A stretch of DNA of 64,000 bases, from the NCBI GenBank assembly GCA_029948255.1, contig JALIZF010001483.1, forward strand, positions 5,001 through 69,000. Reading direction: 5' to 3'. The translations under genes were made by a program, and so were the position numbers. The stretch comes from Telmatactis stephensoni (taxonomy: Eukaryota; Cnidaria; Anthozoa; Actiniaria; Isophelliidae). Numbering within the stretch: position 1 is the first letter of the stretch; every line of letters starts with the position of its first letter. Shown here in pieces: positions 21,401 to 31,500 of this stretch. The notes under the pieces were generated by a model. The model was not told the origin of the DNA and searched no databases. It saw only the letters and a program-made list of their open reading frames with translations.

Positions 21401-24400
21401 GCAGAATCTTTCGACGATCCCGACGACCAGCTAGATACAATCAACACCCTATTTAAGGACTGCTTGGATCGACATTGTCCTTTAAGAAGAACCCGTGTTA
21501 CCCGACCCCCCGCTCCATGGATGAAAACGCCTACTATTGAAAAGCTAAAACAGCAAAGAGATAAGCTGCAAGAGGAAGTACGCTCAACAAACACTGTCGA
21601 ATCATGGTGTTCTTACAGATCCATAAGGAACAAATTAAAGTCTGAAATACGTTCTGCACGCAAGTCATTTATGGAGAATGCACTATCCTCCAATAAACCA
21701 CGTGATATTTGGAAAATCATCCATCGCATATTAAAGCCAAACCCTAAACCTTTACGGGTAGATTTAGATAGTGCTAACGAACATTTTGCAACAACAGCTC
21801 AAAGAACCACTGGTTGTCAAACCGCGTCAACAGATGACCTGCTCGATTTGATTGACAACCTGCCTGACAAGGATGAAAATCATAATGCTTTCAAACTTAA
21901 ACAAGTGTCGACAAGAGAAGTGGCTTACATCATTAAAACACTCCGCACTGACTGCTCGACAGGACCTGATCAGATACCAATCAAGTACGTAAAGATGGTA
22001 AGCGAATACATAGCTGTGCCCGTCACTAACCTAATCAACAAGTGTATCAAGAACTCTTACTTTCCCAAGGCATGGAAAATCGCAAGGATATCTCCAATAC
22101 CCAAAGTGAATAACCCAACATCAAACGATCAGTTGCGACCAATCTCTATTCTACCAGCGCTCTCAAAAGTTTTCGAAAAAATTGTTGCCCTTCAGATTGT
22201 GGATTTTACGGAACAGAATGCTGTGCTTAACAACAAGATAACAGGTTTCCGCAAGGGTCATTCTACCGCCACCACTCTTCTAGGTATTAAAGATGACATA
22301 ATTCGTGCAATGAAAAAACGTGAAGTAACTCTGATGGTATTGGCTGATTTTTCGAGAGCATTTGATACCGTCTGCTTTAAATCAGTCATCACAAAGATGC
22401 ACAACCTAAATTTTTCCAAGGCCTTTCTGAAGTGGGTTCTGAGCTACCTTACAAAAAGAACACAGTTTGTTCAAATTGATGATAGAACTTCAACCAACAC
22501 TACCACAGATTTTGGTATACCGCAAGGCTCCATACTTGGTCCGATGATTTTCAACCTATATGTGGCAGATCTACAAGATAACATTGGTCCTCAAGCAACT
22601 TGTTTTCAATATGCCGATGACACTACCATCTATAAGCACTGTAAGTATGCTGACCTACAACACTGTGAAACGGAGATGAATACTACCTTAAGTCGACTTA
22701 CAGAATGGTCCAGTGATTCCAACTTAGCCCTCAATGCAACCAAAACAAAATGTATGGTTCTATCCACTCAACAGCTGTCTGCATGTCATTCTATATCTTC
22801 ACATCAAACTAGCTTGATGGTGGATGGAAAGCCGTTGGAACGCATTCAAATTACAAAATTGCTTGGTTTGCAAATTAATGAAAACCTCACGTGGAATGAC
22901 CACATAAAATATTTGTCATCCACCTGCTACAGCACCCCCTGGCCACTCTTAAGAAGATAAAGAACTTTACTCCCTTTCACCTAAGAAAGCAATTGGCTGA
23001 GCAGCTTATTTTGTCAAAAATGGACTATGGTGATCTGGTCTTCAATCCTTTACCTGACTATCTTTTAAAAAGGCTACAGAAAATTCAATTCTCATCAGCT
23101 AGCTTCGTAACTGGAAAGTACGTCAACTCCATTGAAACAATATTGAAGCTTGGTTGGCTTCCAATGCGCGAACGCAGAGACTTCAACCTATTGAAAGTTA
23201 CGCATAAAGCTATCTACTCAAAGCATTGGCCGAATCACGTTTCAATTGAAGTTTACATGTAACGGGAGAAAATTAAGACAAATTCGTTAAGCAAAATATG
23301 TGTTATTCTTTGCTAAATTGGCAAACGTATTTATAGATTGGCAGATTATTCATTGAGTGGCAGGTGATCTATAGCCATATAACAAGTAGGTTAAAGTTCG
23401 CGTGATGCACCTGTTGCAAGTCATTAATATTATAGTACTCCGAGTCATAACTATTGTGACTTTTGATTCCAAGTGTTATGACCAGTGCTAGAGGTTACTT
23501 GTACCAGTTTCATGGATTCCTTAACTTTCTTGTATTAGCCAATAACTCTCCTTTTACGTTACCTTAGCTTTCAGTAATAATTAATGCTTGATTGTAATTG
23601 GCTTTTAGATTGTAACGCATTGTGAATCTAGTCATTGCGTATGCATATTATACCTGTACGCGTTAATTAGGTAATACAAGTTAGGGTGGTATAGCATACC
23701 ATATATAAAGAACAGATCTAGAGTTGTGAGTGAGATAGGTTGGAAGAGTGTTGAGTGTGTCAGCAAGGAGTAGAAAGACCAAGGCAACTCTAAGGTAGCC
23801 TTCGGGCTCACCATCAAGAGGAGACTCGCAGCCTAGCGCTGGAAGTTAAGTTAACAAGATTAAAGAAGATTAACAGTCATCTCCGTGCCTCGTTACTCCA
23901 AGTCTCGTACTTCTCGTAAGGGTATTTGTACGGGCCCTAGCCGAGTGTAGTGGTTCTACCATATCGTATTGCTAATTACCCCAAGTTAGTACAGTGTTTG
24001 TACAACAGCGAATAGAGAAACAGAATCTCTATAAAGAAGCAACATACAAGCCATCTCGAACTTTGCGTTCAAGTACCACTTTGAATTTGGTCAGACCTGA
24101 AGAAAAGGGAAGTTTCCAAGACATTTCATCAGAACTTTTCAATACATTACCTAATAATATTAAAGTTATATCAAACCCTAATTTATTTAGCTCTAAAGTG
24201 AAAGCTTTTTTAAAACAGCGTTACACAGTAAATAAGTAATAATTTTGAAGCTATAAGTTAATAAGTAATATTGAAGTTATAAGTTAAATAAGTAATAATA
24301 TCAAAGGTTACTAAACTTTAATTATTTTGTTCTGAATAGAATTTACATATGTACACACAAATTTATTTTATTTTATTTATATAGTGTTCTTTATTTATTT

Positions 24401-24464
24401 ATTTTTTATTAGTTGTAGGTTTCAATAGAAGAAGAGCCACCTCGTGGATTTTATTGAATAAAGC

Positions 24465-24465
<1 letters not shown>
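21401..24465 (+). mobile_element. LINE with RT domain, frameshifted and split by an insertion
   Basis: The open frame starts near 21401 with SFDDPDDQLDTIN-type sequence. Numbering from codon 21464, it then carries the basic linker RVTRPPAPWM (11-20) and RT motifs LRPISILPALSKVFEK (224-239), ADFSRAFD (294-301), [10 protein letters not shown] (351-360) and YADD (383-386). A frameshift at about 22930, in a C run, moves the tail to 22936-23262. A 736-bp insertion then separates the last piece (23994-24239). The 3' end has AATAAAG and an (ATT)n tail at 24466. The jockey/CR1/I-type clade is not resolved. Confidence 0.85.
23258..23993 (+). mobile_element. Probable solo LTR inside the LINE
   Basis: The inserted segment begins TGTAACGG and ends GTTAGTACA (TG...CA ends) and carries a TATA box (ATATATAAAG, about 23701). 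LINE coding sequence resumes directly afterwards. A clean target duplication is not visible: the flanks read GTTTACA and GTTTGTACA. The superfamily is unassigned; it differs from the Gypsy LTR at 13375. Confidence 0.55.

Positions 24466-24545
<80 letters not shown>
24466..24545. repeat. (ATT)n microsatellite, left run
   Basis: About 26 ATT units following AATAAAGCC, best read as the 3' tail of the plus-strand LINE. It also abuts the 3' end of the minus-strand LINE. Confidence 0.92.
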
Positions 24546-26274
24546 CGTGATTTATTTCAACTTTTGATTTTCTAATGTTTCTTACAGAAATTTGCGGAAA
24601 CTGACGCTCCTAAGCAAAATTCTTAGAATTTACATGGAGTCAAAAAGTGGCGTTTTCTAGGTACATGAGTAGAAGGCCTTAATCACTTCACAGTTCTGGG
24701 ATATAATCCACTTTTGGCATTTTCTAATTACTATTTTGGCATTTTTAAGTCCTGCCCTATGAAATTTATTAACTAGATCTTTGTGGTATCCTGCTAGGAA
24801 ATCAAAAACAACATTTATTTGATGAATGTCATAGTTATTGTAAAGTCTCTTTAGGCTGTTTCTGAGATCTGCATACTTGTCCATTTTCATCTTGTCTCTT
24901 TCTTGTATTTGGCCAATGTTACAAACTGTCCCTTCGATGATTAACCACGTCTTTGTCTTCTTGTCCAAAACCATAATGTCCGGCTTGTTTGCACCATCTC
25001 TTGGAACAATGTCCAGATGTATGGGGATATCCCAAAGAACTTTGGCTTCGTCGTTTTCCATGTAGCTTTTTGGAAGCGGTTGCTTATGCCACGGTGTAAG
25101 GTTGTCATCTGCAGGAAACCCAAAGCATGATAGGATTTCATGATATACAGGTCGCAGCATGCGATCATGCCTTGACTTGTATAGAGTTTGGGCGATGGCT
25201 GAACAGCTACACAACAAATGCGGTATTGTTTCTTCGTAGTGGTGACATAATCTACAGCTTAAATCATCTTCTCCGTCTTTCAACTTCTTTCTACGGTATA
25301 CCTTTGTTGTTACAAGTTGTTGCATAATACTGGTGTGTACACCGTACACAACATCGGGTATGCCTTTCCATATCTTGCTTATTACGTAACTTTCTTTCTC
25401 TAGTTCAGGGTCCTCCCATCGGCCAACAAGGTATTGTCCAACCCATGGTTGTTGTTTTACTTCCTCCACTAACAACTTGTCTATTTCCTTCTTGAGTATT
25501 GGCTTGATGTATCTCGGTTGGCACTTGGATACCTGTGTAGTTTTGTTACTAGTCACGATAGATGTTGTTTTACTTTCGCAGTCATACTCTAAGTTCAGGT
25601 TGAGTTGGCTGGCATATACTTTTGCGTCTTTCAATATTGATCTCAGTGACTTGCTTTCTTTATACTTTTGGAATGATGAAACTAGCTGGACGTGCGGGTC
25701 AGTGCACGTTGTCAAGTAGTGTGCTGTCTTGATCTTAGTAGTTTTGTACAACATCTCTAATTGCTGTAATCCCTTACCTCCTTTGTTGCATGGAAGGTAA
25801 AGTACAGGGTTGGACTCTTGTCTGTGCTTACATTGGTTCTCGTTCATTATCTGTCGTGTCTTTCTGTCAAGTTCCTGTAGGTGTTGAATGTTCCAATCAG
25901 TTGTCCACATGTGGTACAAGAGTACAGGAGTAGCAAATGTGTTTGTGGCTGTAATCTTTCTCGGGATAGATAATGGCGATGACCAGATTACAGATAGCCT
26001 TCTAACGTATTCTCTGCCTGATACATTTTGGACTTCCTTCTCGAGCTGGGTGGTATTTTCATATTTTCCAAGAAACTTGTAGTAGTCATCTTCCCCAAGT
26101 ATGGGTATTTGCTGCCCACTACCTAGTGGGAGTCCTTCACTCGGTTGGTGACTGCCTCGTTTGATATGCACAGCTGCGCATTTTTCGATTCCCCAGTGAA
26201 GGCCGATGTCTTTAAACATGCTTTCCAGGGTACTTGCAACTGTTGCGGCTTTGGTGCTGTTCTTATGGTAGGAC
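24546..26274 (-). mobile_element. R4/Dong-like LINE fragment with restriction-like endonuclease
   Basis: The minus-strand frame (26219 to 24657, 520 codons; open upstream to the (AAT)n boundary) starts after the RT active site (FKDIGLHWGIEKCA, then YKFLG at 47-51). It continues through a CCHC finger (C322, C325, H334, C339) and a restriction-like endonuclease core: KPD at 412-414, E429 in WLIIEG, then K443 and KY at 448-449. That order is diagnostic of R2-superfamily LINEs. The RT fingers and palm are missing. Both ends touch (ATT)n runs, matching the TAA-repeat target preference known for Dong elements. The remaining frame has no stop codon. Confidence 0.82.

Positions 26275-26361
<87 letters not shown>
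26275..26361. repeat. (ATT)n microsatellite, right run
   Basis: About 29 ATT units at the 5' edge of the minus-strand LINE. Together with the left run it frames that element. Confidence 0.92.
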
Positions 26362-26716
26362 CAGTACTTTAGGTGTATTCTCCCATCAATCGTCTGATTT
26401 CATCGAAATGTTAAATGAACTTGGCCTAGAGGACAAGAAACAACAAAACTATATTGTAAAAAAAATTATCAACATTACAATCAGATCAACGTATTACCTT
26501 TTCTGCTGTCGAAACAAAGAATGGAATAACCCAGACTTATTGAAATTTTGATATATATATGTATATATATTTTCTAAATCATTTTGTCGTTTACATTTAT
26601 AAATGCATGTATCACTTGAGTAGTCAATTGCAAATTGCCTGTAAGTAGAGAGATTTGTAATTGTTGTATAAATATAGAATAAAGTTTCCATTATTATTAT
26701 TATTATTATTATTATA
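26362..26716 (+). mobile_element. 3' end of an unassigned retroelement
   Basis: A frame downstream of the ATT run (through about 26551) is protein-like (YIVKKIINITIRSTYYLFCC) and ends before an AT-rich 3' UTR, AATAAAG near 26678 and another (ATT)n tail at 26690-26716. The architecture (stop, AATAAA, ATT tail) matches the LINE tail at 24466. Family not recognised. Confidence 0.4.
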
Positions 26717-26790
26717 AACTACAGGTAAAAGATGTGATTGCTGCGAGCGAAGCGACACTAATCTTGTCATGCGCGGGATGTTTATAGAGG

Positions 26791-26895
26791 GCCCAGTTGT
26801 TCGAAAGACGATTAGCGTTAATCCAGGATTAAATCTAAAGAAAACCATTGACTTTAACCCAGGATTAGCGTTAATCGCCCTTCGAACAACCGAAC
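26791..26895. mobile_element. Foldback MITE
   Basis: GTTGTTCGAA pairs with TTCGAACAAC. Inner GATTAGCGTTAATCCAGG pairs with CCAGGATTAGCGTTAATC in partly palindromic fashion. 105 bp, non-coding. Confidence 0.6.
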
Positions 26896-27890
26896 TCGAT
26901 TATTTGGTACGTGGATGTGGTGAACGATGATTTGTGACGTCATCAAAATATGCTTGGAATGATCGCTGACCACGCGATTGGAGTCTTTGTTTTCTAGCTA
27001 AGTTGTCGTTGTTATTCAGATTTATCATACCCCGGGAATCTACTGAATCCTGCTTTGTATTCGTGGAAGTGTTCAGCAAGGTCATGAACTGTTTAGTGAT
27101 ATTTCTCAGGAAAGACAATGTCCTTTTATGAGTTTTTCATCGCCGCGTTGTACGCTCGATCGAAGCAAGACGATATAAAGTTGCATTCCAATGTTCTCCT
27201 CTTCAAAGAGGTAAAATCTCTTTAGAAAGCCACACGATATCGCTAAAATTTCTGGTGAATCGAACTTTTGCTTTCTTTACGCAGACTACTCTCAGTAGTT
27301 CAGTTAAATCCACATATATTTATGCATTCTCTATACATTACAAGGCAAATTATGTGTCAGATACAAGCACTCTTTTAGCTGCCAGGGAGCGATACACATC
27401 CTTTCCTAAACAAACTTTAATCAATTAGTTTTATAATCATTGCTAACACTGTTTATGATTGTTTGAAAAAGCAATATAGGAATTCGAGGTCATTGACCGG
27501 CTGCCGGTCAAATAGACACGGCGATATATTTCAGTGAATAAAATGTACTTGTACATTTCTAAAACTTGTGTTGTCGTAGTCAGTTAGTTTTATAATCATT
27601 GCCAACGCTAGCCGTTTGTGATTGTTTGAAAAATTGCTTTAATTTACTCAAAGTGCTAAATATTTTGAACTGTGTGTGTCCGACACTGAACCTGGAGAAT
27701 TTTGTTCTGTAGTTCAATACTGAAGGTCAACTAGCAGTGTTCGTCACACAACGCACAGGAGATAGACAAGAAACATTTGATATATCAGACAAAGCGGTGT
27801 CTTTCGTGAGTTTTAGGGGAACAGTTCTGCTAACGTGGATACACCAGCTGTTTTCTGCTCGCAGCATTTGACTTTCTATTAGAAACGGCT
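26896..27890. other. Region without recognisable gene, inside the composite
   Basis: Includes TTGCTGCGAGCG-type sequence (from about 26738) also seen at 51432, and a GACTTTCTATT/GAAACGGCTAG block (about 27870) related to 52345-52375. It is probably the body of an unassigned repeat family. Confidence 0.35.
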
Positions 27891-27955
27891 AGTTTATTTT
27901 ATTTTCGATAAATTTCTAAATTTGAATATATCGATCAAAGATTGGGCTACCTGTG

Positions 27956-28520
27956 CTTCATCCCGGTTGCCATATATTTCTTTGTATGTGTTTACATTTG
28001 TTTACATGATACCTGAGCAAGTAGAGCAAAACGAGTCATTCCGGAATTAGTTCATTCGGGTTTTCATTCCGGAACTGCGAAACGCTCGCTGAACGACACT
28101 CATATCGGTATGAAACCTTTTAGGAGCGAGGGAAGCATGGAAAAAAGACCGAAAAGGACATAAATACCTGCTTTACAGGCTACGTGGCATGAAACTGAAT
28201 TTCATACCGGAACGACACTCATTCCGGTATGTAAACAGCCTCTAACAGCCCCAACTTGTTTTCAAAAATCATTATGACGTTGTAATTTTTCTTATCAGGT
28301 TGACCAATCAGAAACGAGAAGAAGCTCCACAGTTGTGTGTATGGTGTTTTTTTTTTTACAAAAAATTTACATATTTACAAGGTCAAACCAGGTCAGGAAC
28401 CGGTTGGACGAGAATTACGAGAATGAAAAGTGTTGTGCGCCACGTTTCTCGATCAAAACCTCCTTTTCATGGTCTTGTAGTGGCGGTAGAGTTCTTCAAA
28501 GAAGCTTTCATTTTGCATTC
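27956..28520 (+). promoter_or_regulatory. BHMT upstream region and 5' leader
   Basis: Contains a probable MITE (about 27985-28245, TGTTTACAT ends and several CATTCCGG copies) and then about 270 bp to the BHMT start codon. The leader frame is open upstream of the ATG from 28335, but family alignment places the start at 28521. No TATA box or defined start site could be assigned. Confidence 0.35.
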
Positions 28521-28529
28521 ATGGCCCCA
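28521..28529 (+). CDS. BHMT: BHMT exon 1 coding part
   Basis: Only ATG GCC CCA (M-A-P) is coding, followed by GTAAGT. Phase 0. This start gives the family's usual short N-terminus before [12 protein letters not shown]. Confidence 0.85.
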
Positions 28530-31500
28530 GTAAGTTTTGAGTTTGTAAATGAATATTTTGTTTGGTGTTATCTCTGAGTTTATAATTTTGTTTTCTTCAC
28601 AGAAACGCGGTATTTTGGAACGGTTAAATGCTGGCGAAGTGGTTATTGGTGATGGCGGTTTCGTTTTTGCTTTGGAGAAGAGAGGCTTTGTCAAGGCAGG
28701 ACCTTGGACACCAGAAGCCGTTTTAGAACATCCTGAAGCTGGTAACAACTCTTTTTATATCTTTAGAGTTTACATGACGCCCTGTACGCCATTTAAGTAC
28801 GCTTAGTTAACTTGTGCTTCGCGCTAACGACCTCGGACATGATTTTACAAGAAAAGGAAATTAAGCAAACTTTTTCATTGCGTCTTGTGCTGAATTATAG
28901 CCGTATATATCTTTCGTTTCCAAACAGCATTTGTACTGTGTCAACTACCCTGTACTGTATAGATATTTCTATGACGTTATTGACCCTTATCTAACCTAAT
29001 GACGTTATAGACCCTTATCACGCTAACCTGACATTACAATATATTATATTTATTGAAAAAACTAATTCACTATCAAATTCATCACATCGATATTAGTAAA
29101 ATTGTAGAGTTTCGTTAAGATTGCCCTTAAACTGACGCAGTTATGAATTTTTGAAGCTAAACACTTAAACTAGGCTCGCTGGGCATGTGATGCCTGTCCA
29201 CCCAGCATGTATACAATTTGTCTGTGCATGTCTGTGTTAATTTGCATATTGAATGCAAGAAATTTTTTGTTAACATGGAACATTTGGTTGGCGATCTTGT
29301 TCTTCAAAAATTATGGGTGTGCTTTGTTGATTTGGTATTGACATTGATAAGCCACACTTTGAGCTCCTATTTCAAAGGAGCAGGCTATTAGAATTACTAT
29401 GGGCTCTCCCCCCTTTGCCCCCTCCCCAAGCCCCTTCCCTTCCTCCCTCCCTCCCCTCCCCTGAGCCTGCATACTAAATAGTTATTAAACTAGATGCACC
29501 CGTGCGTTCACTTGTGCCCAGGTGAAAGTGAGCCCAATGTCGGCTTAAAAAAGACATTTACATAAGCTGCTGCTAATTAGGTAAGAGCAATTGACATGTT
29601 GTCATTAATAAATTTTTTAACAAGACTCTCCTCGAAGTATACACTGGTTGCCTGTATAGAGGTTAATGCACTCAGCAAGTGAATTATCAGGATTTACCTT
29701 CACGAGTTTGTTAACAAATTGAGTGAAGGTAAATCTCAATACTTCACGAGCAAAGAGTGCCTTTACCTTTTTATTATTCGATTTGAATACACTGCAGAAG
29801 CAGGCTAACACTGTCAATATGACATCTGAGATCGCTAGAAATAACTCAAGTCACTCAAAATAGTAAGTTAATTCAAAATTAGTTTAATAGCATTTGCTAA
29901 TTTTAACAATACAAAATAAACTTTTTAAAAGAAAGCTACTGGAAAATTACCGTGAAACCGTTGACTTTCTCAACTTTCTATGAGATAGCATTTTGGATAA
30001 CCAGTCTAAAAAAACGGTAAATATTAAGATGAATTTGGAAAGCTGGAGAACAGACTGTTTTCAAGCCATTGAAATATGTCGATCTTAGTAAGCTTGCTCC
30101 AAAAACTTCAACACAGATTTTATTAACACAAATTTATTACTAATTACTTGTGTCCAGGTCATAGGCCAGGAATGAATGTAAAACAGCAATTTTTTTTGTG
30201 TGTGTGATTTCATCTTGAGAAAAGGCCATTCTTGTGCAATCAGTCACATGATGCACTCCTGATTGGTTAAGAGCGTAAGAAACAATGCACTTCATTCATC
30301 ACCTTTGAGCAAGTGCAAACTCCTTATATATGCAGAGAACGCCAGCCAGGAACTTTAGGAATGCAAGATGGCCAATAAAGAAAATAGCTTTCAGAGACAG
30401 GCTCTTCCAGCAGTAACACAATGTAAAGTGGAGCTAATTATTTGAGATATACATATACACTTATAAGAGCTTCACAATGGGCAATATTTTGAGCTTGATC
30501 CTTGAGCTTGATCCAATATTTTGACCAAATATCAAACTCTAAATGGAGTACTTGAAATGAAGTTCCCAAGATTCAAACTGTTTCCTTTGAGCTGGAAATC
30601 TACGAATTTCTCACCCTATATGTTGGTAAAGGAACACACACACAGGAAAGTTAATTATTTATCTCATTCAAGCATTCAAAAGATCTTGAGAGGTTTCTGT
30701 ACTGAATTTTAATATTGAAATTCTGGACCAGACCATTTATATTTATATTCCATGGAACTAGGTTCTATTTGACCTGGCACTTTCGGTCACATAATGTCTT
30801 TTACTCATATATAAAACATCTGAAACATGAATGAAAAAATACACGATTTGTTATTGTGTCAAAAATGCTGTTGTAGAAGTCTTTACAGCAAATTAAACAA
30901 TTAGATATATAGTGAAATATAAAGTTGAATAAACTGGTACATTTGCAGGTAATATTTTTGCATGTGAGATATATAATACCCATGATAATAGAAGACCAAA
31001 GGCCATACTTGTAGCTGTTCAAAGACAAATTGACAGTGATCAGATAGGAACAGACCATTAATTTTGATCCAGCATCACCCGGTGATTGACAACAACAAGC
31101 TCCTATTTTTGTGGCTACAGCCTCGAAGAGGCATAGCCACTTAGTCATCGGGTTGTAAGTAAGGGTGTCCGTGCTTAACACCACAGGGAGCCCAATAATA
31201 AACTTCGGAACCAATCATTGATCGATTTTGAATGAGTAGACAATAATCGATAATGATAAACAATAAAAGAATTTTGATTCAGAGTTAAAATAAACAGAAA
31301 CCAAAAGATTGTGAAAGTGAACTATCTCCAGAGTCTGTCAAGAAAACAACAACGGAGAGGCGTATTGAGTTTAATTACCACCGATTGCATGGTATGCGCC
31401 CAACAGATAAAAGTTTGTGAGGATTCTCTTCGTCAATTGACTAATTACTTGAGGAAAAATTTGCTGTGGAAAGTCTTACAATCAAGAATTAAAACAAGTA

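Larger units (their letters stand above)
21238..27955. mobile_element. Composite region bounded by 63-bp inverted repeats
   Basis: The left end starts CACAGGTAGCCCAATC (21238-21300). Its inverse, with about one mismatch, ends at 27955. The terminal CACAGGTAGCCCAA also starts the hairpin at 56578 and occurs near 61468, so it is a family TIR. Between the ends are two LINEs, a probable solo LTR and MITEs. No duplication was found outside, so the pair could be one large nested transposon or two MITE ends brought together. Confidence 0.5.

Noticed and set aside
26234..26551. Open frame rich in isoleucine
   Set aside because: It is the (ATT)n microsatellite read in frame; only the portion after the run might be coding remnant.
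28335..28520. In-frame N-terminal extension of BHMT upstream of the chosen ATG
   Set aside because: The frame is open, but the sequence is unlike BHMT and known family members start a few residues before the KRGILERL segment, as the ATG at 28521 gives.
31080..31200. 5S rRNA- or tRNA-like segment
   Set aside because: A small hairpin and a short ACCGGGTGATG-like word are present, but no full secondary structure or A/C boxes fit.
30801..31214. 137-codon minus-strand frame as a gene
   Set aside because: It lies inside the TIR element, is hydrophobic and AT-biased, has no recognisable motif, and its diverged partner region at 59.5 kb does not preserve the frame.
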